The notes beneath the pieces were generated by a model that saw only the letters and a program-made list of their open reading frames with translations, was not told where the DNA came from and did no database searches. This document shows, one piece after another, positions 28,290-34,594 of a DNA stretch of 34,594 nucleotides. Source of the DNA: Burkholderiales bacterium (GTDB lineage Bacteria; Pseudomonadota; Gammaproteobacteria; Burkholderiales; Ga0077523); NCBI GenBank assembly GCA_019747905.1, contig JAIEQG010000105.1, forward strand, positions 1 through 34,594, in the 5' to 3' direction. A program made the translations under genes and the position numbers. The first letter of the stretch is position 1. Each line of letters begins with the position of its first letter.

Positions 28290-29171
28290 TCAGAGATCCC
28301 GCGCGATGCGGAACCCGATCTGGTAGTTGCGCATCTTGCCGTCCTCGGCGTAGCGATACGCCGAGCGGCTCGTGGACGGGCCGTCAACCCAGCCGCCACC
28401 GCGCACGAGGTGCTTCTCGCAGACCTCGACCTTGCGGACCGATCCGTCCTCCGGCATGCCTGCATAGCCTTCGACGTGGCAGTCCTCGACCCACTCGCGC
28501 ACGTTGCCGAGCATATCGTGCAGGCCGAACGGATTCGGCTTGAACTTGCCGGTCGGCGCGTTCTCCGCGAAACCATCGGCGCACTGGTGGTGCGACCAGA
28601 CGTACATGGGGTGCGCTTCCTTGCTGGTCTCGTCGTGGGTGTTGGCGAACTGACAAGCGACGCGCGAGCCCCAGCTGTCTTCCGCGGCGCCCCAGAACCA
28701 CGGTGTCGTCGTGCCGGCGCGCGCCGCGTATTCCCACTCGGACTCCGACAGGAGCCGATAGCGCTTGCCCGTCGTCTCCGACAGCCAGGCGACATAGGCT
28801 TTCGCATCGTCCCAGTTCACGTTGATGGCCGGGAACCGCCCGCGGCCGATGCCGTCGTCATCCACCTTCGGGCACTTGCCGGCGGCAGTGCAGGCATCCC
28901 AATGCTCGAACGCGAGTTCGTACTTCGAAACCGCGAAGGGTTTCGCGATCTTCACCGGGTGCTGCGGCTTCTCGTCCTTGTGTCCGCTCTCGGCGAGCGG
29001 CGAACCCATGATGAATTCGCCGGCGGGAATCACCACCATCTCGGGACATTCGGGACAATCGCGGAAGACCGTACCGGCGGCCGGCGCGTCCGCTGCCGAC
29101 GCATGGAACGCGGGCATGGCGCCCGCGACGAAGACGGTCAAACCGACCCTGCACCACATTGTGATTGTCAT
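28290..29171 (-). CDS. Secreted SUMF1/FGE-fold protein lacking the catalytic cysteines
   Basis: A 293-residue exported protein. ATG 29171 has AGGAG 8 nt upstream; residues 1-26 are a signal peptide (cleavage near ASAAD). The domain begins CPECPEMVVIPAGEFIMGS and carries the hallmarks of the formylglycine-generating-enzyme family: FPAINVNWDDAKAYVAWLSETTGKRYRLLSESEWEYAARAG, NPFGLHDMLGNVREWVEDC, HLVRGGGWVDG, QIGFRIARDL. True FGE has two catalytic cysteines just after the RGGSW motif; here that segment reads VDGPSTSRSAYRY, with none. It is therefore probably a binding protein or an enzyme of other chemistry, as in EgtB- or PvdO-type relatives. No sulfatase gene is in the window. An FNR-type box lies 59-72 nt upstream of the start. 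Confidence 0.88.
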   Translation of the reverse strand: MTITMWCRVGLTVFVAGAMPAFHASAADAPAAGTVFRDCPECPEMVVIPAGEFIMGSPLAESGHKDEKPQHPVKIAKPFAVSKYELAFEHWDACTAAGKCPKVDDDGIGRGRFPAINVNWDDAKAYVAWLSETTGKRYRLLSESEWEYAARAGTTTPWFWGAAEDSWGSRVACQFANTHDETSKEAHPMYVWSHHQCADGFAENAPTGKFKPNPFGLHDMLGNVREWVEDCHVEGYAGMPEDGSVRKVEVCEKHLVRGGGWVDGPSTSRSAYRYAEDGKMRNYQIGFRIARDL

Positions 29172-29229
29172 GTTCCGATCTCCTCCTGGTGTACGAAGGG
29201 TAAGCTACCGCCCGCCGTCGGTTCAAGCA

Positions 29230-29243
29230 TTGACGCCGATCAA
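29230..29243. promoter_or_regulatory. FNR/Anr-type box between divergent genes
   Basis: TTGACGCCGATCAA matches the FNR consensus TTGAT-N4-ATCAA at 9 of 10 defined bases. If it sits at -41.5 of a minus-strand promoter, the -10 hexamer falls at 29207-29202, which reads TAGCTT, giving a leader of about 24 nt before the SUMF1-fold start. No matching -10 is seen for the plus-strand gene. Low oxygen control is thus a reasonable guess. Confidence 0.5.
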
Positions 29244-29318
29244 TGACGGGAACCTATACCCCCCATCGCGGCCAAAGCTTGACCGCGGACCCACCGCCTT
29301 CCCCATGTGGAATTGCCC

Positions 29319-30059
29319 ATGACCAAACCCGTCTCCGCCCTGGCGCTGCTCGTAGTCGTGCTGTACTCCACCGCCTGCACGGCGATGCGCGATCCGATGC
29401 CCTTCGCCGACGTGGTGGCGATGAGCAAGCAGGGCGACGCGCCGAGCAGCATCGCGGGCGCGATGCGCTCGGCCAAGACCACCTACGCGCTGCGCGGATC
29501 GGACTTCGGCAAGCTCGCCAAGGCCGGCGTGTCGCGCGAAGTGCTCGACGAGATCCAGCAGGGCTTCTCCGACGACGTGGACCTCCTCGTGCGCTACTGG
29601 GTCACGGGCGAATCGCTGGGGCGATGCGGCCCCTGCTATCCGCAGCAGGTCAATCTCGCCGGACTCGACGGCGGTGCTGCCCCCACGCAATCGCCGCCTC
29701 CGCTGCAATCGCCCTTCGGACGGCCGCTCGGACTCCCGGACTGGTTCCGTCCCCAGGGCTTCAAGCCGAAATCCATCAGCATCGAGCAGGTGCGCCAGAT
29801 GTCGAAAGCCGGCAAGAGCGACGAGGAGATCATCGCCGCGTTGCGCAGCACCCACCTGCAAGAAGCATTCGGCAGCCGCGGCATGTTGAAGCTGGGCACG
29901 CGGTTGCCCGCAGGTCTCCCCGGTTCGCGCCTCGCGGACCTCAAGGCCGAAGGCATGTCCGATCCGGTGCTCGACGAACTGCAGGTGAGCTGGCTGGCGG
30001 CGTATGTCGAGTTTCTGCGGCAGCGGTATTTGAGTCTGGGTAAAGGGTCGAAGCCTTAG
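29319..30059 (+). CDS. Lipoprotein with an internally duplicated helical domain
   Basis: A 246-residue protein with a lipoprotein signal (MTKPVSALALLVVVLYSTAC, Cys20 the likely lipid site). Two copies of a helical motif are visible. Repeat 1 (about 28-98) has FADVVAMSKQGDAPSSIAGAMRS, then LAKAGVSREVLDEIQ and VRYW. Repeat 2 (about 154-239) has IEQVRQMSKAGKSDEEIIAALRS, then LKAEGMSDPVLDELQ and RQRYL. Between them is a Cys-X2-Cys (103-106) and a Pro/Gly/Gln-rich linker. The pattern of MSK-G-S---I---RS followed by a G-(V/M)S---LDE-Q is one that I have seen in bacterial lipoproteins of unknown role. It is divergent from the SUMF1-fold gene. ATG 29319 is used; a GTG four codons earlier is possible. 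Confidence 0.75.
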   Translation: MTKPVSALALLVVVLYSTACTAMRDPMPFADVVAMSKQGDAPSSIAGAMRSAKTTYALRGSDFGKLAKAGVSREVLDEIQQGFSDDVDLLVRYWVTGESLGRCGPCYPQQVNLAGLDGGAAPTQSPPPLQSPFGRPLGLPDWFRPQGFKPKSISIEQVRQMSKAGKSDEEIIAALRSTHLQEAFGSRGMLKLGTRLPAGLPGSRLADLKAEGMSDPVLDELQVSWLAAYVEFLRQRYLSLGKGSKP

Positions 30060-30067
30060 GGGCCGCT

Positions 30068-30249
30068 GCCCCCATCCCAGCCTTCCCCCGGCTTTGCCGG
30101 GGGAAGGGGCGCACGGCTCCTTCCCCCACCTTCGGTGGGGGAAGGTCGGGATGGGGGCCATCAACTCTTCCCGACGATCAGCCTCATCGATCGTCGCACT
30201 CCTCTCCTTCCCCCGCGCGACAAGCGTGGGGGAAGGCCGGGATGGGGGC
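30068..30249 (+). repeat. Composite palindromic repeat, copy 4 (full)
   Basis: A 182-bp element between the convergent lipoprotein and dehydrogenase genes; it ends 1 nt before the dehydrogenase stop. Parts: arm CCCCCATCCC; hairpin CCTTCCCCCGGC-TTT-GCCGGGGGAAGG; spacer GCGCACGGCTCC; hairpin CCTTCCCCCACC-TTC-GGTGGGGGAAGG; arm GGGATGGGGG; linker hairpin CGACGATC (30172-30179) / GATCGTCG (30189-30196); hairpin CCTTCCCCCGCGC...GCGTGGGGGAAGG; arm GGGATGGGGG. The two outer arms enclose two hairpins, giving a cloverleaf when folded. Confidence 0.92.
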
Positions 30250-30250
30250 C

Positions 30251-31375
30251 TCAGCTGCGCAACCGCCGCGGCGATAGCATCGCCTCCGTCACCCCGAATC
30301 CCGCGATGTGCCCCGGCACGCCTTTGCCCAGCGCGATCGCCGCACACGCCTCACCCATCGCCGGCGCCGTCTGTATGCCGTAACCACCCTGCGCCGCGCA
30401 CCAGAAGAAGCCGGGTACGTCGGGATCGAATCCGCCGACCAGATCGCCATCGGCCACGAACGATCGCAGTCCGGCCCAGGTGGACGCCGGCCGCCGAATG
30501 CGCATCGTCGTCGCCTGTTCTATGCGCCAGATGCCGGTGGCCACGTCCTCCTCTTCGGGCCGCACGTCGTGCGGCGGCATCGGATCCTGATTGGCCGGCG
30601 AGCCGAGCAGCAATCCCGCATCGGGCTTGAAGTAGAACGTCTCGTCCGCGCCGATCACCGCCGGCCAGCGCGCGCTCTCCACCCCCGCCGGCGGCGCGAA
30701 GGTGAAGGCGGTGCGACGCTTCGGCACCAGGCCGATGGGCTTCACGCCGGCGAGGCCGGCAATCACGTCGCACCATGCGCCTGCTGCGTTCACCAACAGG
30801 GGGGCCGCATGTGTCGCCCCGCCCGCCAGCACCTGCCAGCCACCGGCGCTGCGATCGATCGCCGCAACGTCGGCGTCGCAGACGACGCCACCGCCGTTCC
30901 CGCGGATGCCACGCAGAAAACCTTGATGAATGGCGTGCACGTCCATGTCGGCGGACACCGGGTCGAGCACCGCCCCTTCGGCGAAGGCCGGTTCCAGCAC
31001 CGGGACCAGGCTCGTCGCTTCTGCCGCGGTCAGCCGCCGCGCCCGACCGGTGAAAGCTCGCACGATGTCGTACATCGCATCGAGCTCGCCGTGCTGCTCC
31101 TTCGGGCCCACGAACAACGCGCCGCGATCGCCGAGCAGCGGCTGAGCGGCGAAGCCCTCGGGCGGCCGCTCGTAGAAGGCACGGCTCGCCAGCGTCAGCG
31201 CTCGTACCTGCGGCGTGCCGTAACTCTCGGCAAACAGCGCGGCCGAGCGGCCCGTGGTGTGATAGCCGGGTTGCGATTCGCGCTCCAGCAGCAGGACGCG
31301 CGCGCTGCGGGACAGGAAATAGCCGATCGACGCGCCCGCAATGCCGGCGCCGACGACGATCACGTCGTGGGTCAT
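30251..31375 (-). CDS. dauA: FAD-dependent D-amino-acid dehydrogenase, DauA-like
   Basis: A 374-residue flavoenzyme. FAD site GAGIAG at 9-14. It follows, nearly end to end, the sequence of Pseudomonas aeruginosa D-arginine dehydrogenase as I remember it: QPGYHTTGRSAA, YGTPQVRAL, LHQG-type DVHAIHQGFLRGIRGN, VNAAGAWCDVIAGLAGVKPIGLVPKRR, FKPDAGLLLGSPANQDP, WAGLRSFVADGDLVGG, FFWCAAQGGYGIQTAPAMGE, EAMLSPRRL. The carboxylate-binding Arg and Tyr residues are kept. Two side-chain pocket residues differ: the equivalents of His48 and Glu87 are Leu47 and Ala86. The substrate may therefore not be D-arginine. Start ATG 31375 has no strong ribosome-binding site. It is divergent from aacS with 95 nt between. 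Confidence 0.82.
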   Translation of the reverse strand: MTHDVIVVGAGIAGASIGYFLSRSARVLLLERESQPGYHTTGRSAALFAESYGTPQVRALTLASRAFYERPPEGFAAQPLLGDRGALFVGPKEQHGELDAMYDIVRAFTGRARRLTAAEATSLVPVLEPAFAEGAVLDPVSADMDVHAIHQGFLRGIRGNGGGVVCDADVAAIDRSAGGWQVLAGGATHAAPLLVNAAGAWCDVIAGLAGVKPIGLVPKRRTAFTFAPPAGVESARWPAVIGADETFYFKPDAGLLLGSPANQDPMPPHDVRPEEEDVATGIWRIEQATTMRIRRPASTWAGLRSFVADGDLVGGFDPDVPGFFWCAAQGGYGIQTAPAMGEACAAIALGKGVPGHIAGFGVTEAMLSPRRLRS

Positions 31376-31470
31376 GGCGCGATGTTCACTTGCGACCGCC
31401 GCCAGGTCAACGCCGGCCTGCGCGGGCGTCGCCCGCTTGGTAACCTTGCGGTTTTGTCTCTGCACCTGCC

Positions 31471-33471
31471 ATGAACCACCCTGCCCCGCTCTGGCGCCCG
31501 TCCGCCGAGCGCATCGAACGCGCCGCCATCACCCGCTATCGCCGCTGGCTGAAGGACCGCAAGGGCCTGGATTTCGCCGACTACGAATCCCTGTGGCAGT
31601 GGTCGGTCACGGACATCGAAGCGTTCTGGGAGTCCATCTGGGAGTTCTCGGAGGTCCGCTCGCACAGCCCGTACCGACGCGTACTCGATCGACGGGTGAT
31701 GCCCGGCGCGAAGTGGTTCGAAGGGGCGACCCTCAACTACGCTGAGCACGCACTGGCCCGCGCCGAGCGCAGCGATGCCGCGACGCGCCCGGCGCTGATC
31801 CACCAATCCGAGATCCGCAGTCGCGGCGAGATGTCCTGGACGGAACTGGCGGGGCAAGTGGGCGCGATGAGCGCCACTCTCGAAGCGCTGGGCGTCCGGC
31901 CCGGCGACCGCGTGGTCTCGTACATGCCGAACATCCCCGAGAGCGTCATTGCGCTGCTCGCTGCAGCGAGTTGCGGCGGCGTGTGGTCGAGTTGCTCGCC
32001 CGACATGGGACCGGTAAGCGTGCTCGACCGCTTTCGCCAGATCGAACCACGTGTCCTGTTCGCAGTGGACGGCTATCGCTACGGCGGCAAGGACTACGAC
32101 CGGCGCGACGTGGTGCGCGAACTGGTGGCCCAGCTCCCGACGCTGGAAGCGGTGATCTTCGTGCCGTATCTCGATGCCAACGCATCCATCGACCTCGGCA
32201 AGGTCCCCGTGACGACGTTCGCCCAGGCAACGGCGCAGCCGAGGGCGCCGAAGTTCAAGGCACTGCCGTTCGATCATCCGTTGTGGATCGTCTACTCCTC
32301 CGGTACCACCGGCATGCCGAAGCCCATCGTGCATTCCCATGGCGGCACGGTCATCGAGACGTGCAAGGGCAGCGCTCTCGCGCTCGATGTGGGAGACGAC
32401 GACCGCTTCTTCTGGTTCTCGTCCACCAGCTGGATCATGTGGAACGTGCTCGTGTCCGCATTGACGCGTGGTGCCACGATCCTGCAGTTCGACGGCAACC
32501 CCGGCTATCCCGATCTGGGCACGCTCTGGCGCTTCGTTGCGCGCGAACGCGCCACGTTCGTCGGCATCAGTCCCGCCTTCATCGCGTTGTGCGCCAAGAA
32601 CGGCTATTCGCCGCGTCAGCACTTCGACCTCGCGGCGATCCGGACGGTCGGTTGCACCGGTTCGCCGCTGACCGAGGAAGGCTACGAGTGGGTCTACCGG
32701 AACGTGCACGACGACCTGATGCTCGCATCGATTTCCGGGGGCACCGACCCCGGCACGGCATTCGTCGGCGCCTGCCCGATCCTACCGATCTACTCCGGCG
32801 AGATGCAATGCCGCGGCCTCGGCATCGCGACCTACGCCTACGACGACGAGGGCAAGCCCGTCCTCGACCAGGTGGGCGAACTCGTCTGCAGCGAACCGTT
32901 CCCCTCCGCGCCGCTGTACTTCTGGGGCGACCAGGACGGCAAACGCTATTTCGAAAGCTACTTCGACGTCTGGCCCGGCGTGTGGCGCCACGGCGACTGG
33001 CTCAAGCTGATTCCGCGACCGGAGTCGGTCACCGCCGTGATCTACGGACGATCCGACTCCACCATCAACCGCCACGGCATCCGCATGGGCACGAGCGAGC
33101 TTTATCGCGTGGTCGAGGGCTTCGACGAAGTGGCCGACTCGCTGGTGGTGGACCTCGAGTATCTCGGACGGCCGTCCTTCATGGCGCTGTTCGTCGTGCT
33201 GCGCAGTGGCGGGTCGGAAGTGCCGGCACCGCTCAAGCAAGCGCTGCTGCAAGCCATCCGCACCGGCTTGTCCGCGCGGCACGTACCCGATGATGTGTTC
33301 GTGATCACCGAGGTGCCGCGCACCATTTCCGGCAAGAAGATGGAAGTGCCGGTGAAGAAGATCCTGCTCGGACAGCCGGTGGAGAAGGCGGCCAATCGGG
33401 ATTCCATGGCGAATCCGAAATCGCTGGATTGGTTCGTGGCGTTTGCGAAGCAACGGGAGGCGAAGGTTTGA
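31471..33471 (+). CDS. aacS: Acetoacetyl-CoA synthetase
   Basis: A 666-residue acyl-adenylate-forming ligase that activates acetoacetate with ATP and CoA, for use of ketone bodies or PHB-derived acetoacetate. The P-loop-like motif YSSGTTGMPKP is at 275-285; the late motifs GDWLKLIPRPES and GRSDSTINRHGIRMGTSELYRVVE match the family; and the conserved lysine needed for adenylation is in RTISGKKMEVP (Lys622 or Lys623). Length and the IVHSHGGTVIETCKG stretch separate it from acetyl-CoA synthetase. No clear ribosome-binding site precedes ATG 31471 (upstream CACCTGCC). A LysR regulator follows on the same strand after a repeat element, and a D-amino-acid dehydrogenase gene is divergent. Confidence 0.95.
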   Translation: MNHPAPLWRPSAERIERAAITRYRRWLKDRKGLDFADYESLWQWSVTDIEAFWESIWEFSEVRSHSPYRRVLDRRVMPGAKWFEGATLNYAEHALARAERSDAATRPALIHQSEIRSRGEMSWTELAGQVGAMSATLEALGVRPGDRVVSYMPNIPESVIALLAAASCGGVWSSCSPDMGPVSVLDRFRQIEPRVLFAVDGYRYGGKDYDRRDVVRELVAQLPTLEAVIFVPYLDANASIDLGKVPVTTFAQATAQPRAPKFKALPFDHPLWIVYSSGTTGMPKPIVHSHGGTVIETCKGSALALDVGDDDRFFWFSSTSWIMWNVLVSALTRGATILQFDGNPGYPDLGTLWRFVARERATFVGISPAFIALCAKNGYSPRQHFDLAAIRTVGCTGSPLTEEGYEWVYRNVHDDLMLASISGGTDPGTAFVGACPILPIYSGEMQCRGLGIATYAYDDEGKPVLDQVGELVCSEPFPSAPLYFWGDQDGKRYFESYFDVWPGVWRHGDWLKLIPRPESVTAVIYGRSDSTINRHGIRMGTSELYRVVEGFDEVADSLVVDLEYLGRPSFMALFVVLRSGGSEVPAPLKQALLQAIRTGLSARHVPDDVFVITEVPRTISGKKMEVPVKKILLGQPVEKAANRDSMANPKSLDWFVAFAKQREAKV

Positions 33472-33482
33472 GCGCTGCATCA

Positions 33483-33574
33483 CCCCCACCCCAACCCTCC
33501 CCCATCTCCGATTGGGGAGGGAGCGCACGGCACTCCCTCCCCCGGCTTTGCCGGGGGAGGGTTGGGGTGGGGGC
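33483..33574 (+). repeat. Composite palindromic repeat, copy 5 (half length)
   Basis: A 92-bp cloverleaf-type unit: arm CCCCCACCCCAA; hairpin CCCTCCCCCA...TTGGGGAGGG; spacer GAGCGCACGGCACT; hairpin CCCTCCCCCGGC-TTT-GCCGGGGGAGGG; arm TTGGGGTGGGGG. It lies between aacS and the LysR gene and ends 24 nt before the LysR start, so it may form part of its leader. Confidence 0.9.
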
Positions 33575-33598
33575 AGCAGCGCCAGCAACCCGACCGCC

Positions 33599-34543
33599 GT
33601 GGAACTGAAACAACTCGAATACTTCGTCGCCATTGCCGAAGCCGGCACGTTCTCGCGCGCATCCCAGCGCCTGAACGTCGGCCAGCCCGTGCTGAGCCGA
33701 CAGATCCAGGCGCTCGAGGACGAACTGGGAACCAAGCTCTATCACCGGACCGGCCGCGGCATCCTGCTGACCGAAGCGGGCCGCCTGTTCGAGCAACATG
33801 CGCGCGGCGTGCTCGAGACCGCGGCAAACGCGAAGAGCGCCATGCATGCGCTCGATGCGACGCCGGCCGGCAGGGTCGTCATCGGCATGCCGCCCTCGGT
33901 AGGTGCCGTGCTGACCACCGCGCTCGTACAGCAGATGCATGCGGAGTTTCCGAAGGTGTCGCTCGGCGTGATCGAAGGCTTCAGCGGCCACGTCATGGAA
34001 TGGCTCACCATGGGTCGCATCGACGTGGCCGTCCTGTACAACGCGCCGAACACCCACACGCTCGCGACCGACCCCCTGCTCACCGATGAGTTGTTCCTGC
34101 TTGGTCCGGCGAGCGATCCAGCACACGTGGGAGTTGGCCCCTTACCCGCTGCCCGCCTCGCGCGACTGCCGCTGATCCTGCCCAGCCGCCCGCACGGCCT
34201 GCGCGTGCTGGTGGACGATTTCCTCGCGACCATCGGCATCGCGCCCAACGTGGACGTCGAGATCGACGCGATGCATTCCACGCTGAGCCTGGTGGAGGCA
34301 GGTATCGGCTATACGATCCTGTCGTACTCGTGCGTGCACCACCTGATTGCGGCAGGCCGCATCCGCGCCTGGCCCATCGTCGAGCCCACCATGACCCGGA
34401 CCCTGGTCATTGCCACCTCGACACAAAGGCCGATGACCAACGCGGCCCGCGCGCTGTCCCGCATCGTCACGTCGCAGGTACAGGCGCTCGTCGCGGACGG
34501 GCGCTGGATGCCGCGGAGGGAGGGGCTAGGGGCTAGGGGCTAG
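33599..34543 (+). CDS. LysR-family transcriptional regulator
   Basis: A 314-residue LysR regulator. The winged helix-turn-helix (about 2-60) has the usual FSRASQRLNVGQPVLSRQIQALEDELGTKLYHRTGRGILLTEAG. The effector-binding domain (about 90-300) starts GRVVIGMPPSVGAVLTTALV. It resembles Nac/CynR-type members but the effector is unknown. The start is GTG 33599, giving the typical VELKQLEYFV; no ribosome-binding site is seen and the upstream sequence is the repeat element. It may control aacS upstream, but LysR genes more often control a divergent gene, so this is weak. The last codons read into the (AGGGGCT)n array, which supplies the stop TAG at 34541-34543. Confidence 0.9.
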   Translation: MELKQLEYFVAIAEAGTFSRASQRLNVGQPVLSRQIQALEDELGTKLYHRTGRGILLTEAGRLFEQHARGVLETAANAKSAMHALDATPAGRVVIGMPPSVGAVLTTALVQQMHAEFPKVSLGVIEGFSGHVMEWLTMGRIDVAVLYNAPNTHTLATDPLLTDELFLLGPASDPAHVGVGPLPAARLARLPLILPSRPHGLRVLVDDFLATIGIAPNVDVEIDAMHSTLSLVEAGIGYTILSYSCVHHLIAAGRIRAWPIVEPTMTRTLVIATSTQRPMTNAARALSRIVTSQVQALVADGRWMPRREGLGARG

Positions 34544-34594
34544 GGGCTAGGGGCTAGGGGCTAGGGGCTAGGGGCTAGGGGCTAGGGGCTAGGG
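34521..34594. repeat. Heptanucleotide tandem array (AGGGGCT)n
   Basis: Ten perfect copies of AGGGGCT plus AGGG, with no mismatch, continuing past the window end. It begins inside the 3' end of the LysR gene. Every unit junction makes the tetranucleotide CTAG, and each unit has a GGGG run, so G-quadruplexes may form on the plus strand. Because 7 is not a multiple of 3, all six frames meet a TAG or its like within 21 nt; no protein reads through. Confidence 0.97.

Noticed and set aside
28290-29171. A true formylglycine-generating enzyme
   Set aside because: The catalytic cysteine pair is missing and no sulfatase is adjacent.
34521-34594. The heptamer array as a phase-variation switch of the LysR protein, or as a CRISPR
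   Set aside because: Every frame meets a stop within 21 nt of array, so slippage changes only a few terminal residues. The units are 7 bp and contiguous, without spacers.

Overview
The window is about 34.6 kb of high-GC, densely coded bacterial chromosome. Gene content and order (clpS-clpA beside icd, aceA and aceB, nudJ and mnmA near purB, FccAB) fit Betaproteobacteria. The short intergenic repeats built on GGCCGCCCCAAG and GACCGCAG...GCGTGGGG fit a Burkholderiales-like member. The taxon is inferred from gene order and style, not from a marker gene. I see no phage, insertion sequence, CRISPR array, rRNA or tRNA.

Layout. 1-2.5 kb: 3' end of a PQQ-dependent dehydrogenase, a periplasmic cytochrome c, a small secreted protein on the minus strand, and an HD-GYP-type protein with a degenerate HD motif. 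2.8-7.1 kb, minus strand: flavocytochrome c sulfide dehydrogenase (fccA, fccB) and, upstream of it, clpS-clpA. 7.2-12.5 kb: the isocitrate branch point, with icd on the minus strand facing away from an RraA-fold protein, aceA (isocitrate lyase) and aceB (malate synthase) on the plus strand. 12.7-15.8 kb: an RluE-type pseudouridine synthase, a 36-residue exported peptide between terminator hairpins, and an overlapping set nudJ - unknown Cys/His/Asp protein - mnmA. 15.9-21.4 kb: a glutathione transferase and an Fe-S-type uracil-DNA glycosylase (minus), purB, an HDOD protein and a methyltransferase (plus), and an unknown protein (minus). 21.7-25.6 kb: a chemotaxis receptor behind a likely sigma-28 promoter, and a stand-alone elongation factor G. 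25.8-30.1 kb: a class II glutamine amidotransferase, a lipoprotein overlapping murI, and a secreted SUMF1-fold protein divergent from a duplicated-domain lipoprotein with an FNR-type box between them. 30.3-34.6 kb: a DauA-type D-amino-acid dehydrogenase, acetoacetyl-CoA synthetase, a LysR regulator, and an (AGGGGCT)n array running off the end.

Most genes are ordinary housekeeping or central metabolism. The non-genic layer is more unusual. At least five composite palindromic elements (2.6, 12.5, 23.4, 30.1 and 33.5 kb) share nested G/C-rich hairpins. Two of them (12.5 and 30.1 kb) are the same roughly 180-bp composite in opposite orientation, including a 25-bp linker hairpin matching at 23 of 25 positions. 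A second, separate repeat family occurs at 2.55, 15.8 and 16.6 kb. I found no clear new multi-gene system. The best candidates for undescribed function are the protein between nudJ and mnmA, the degenerate HD-GYP protein, the aldolase-like RraA protein inside the glyoxylate locus, and the FNR-linked SUMF1-fold/lipoprotein pair.
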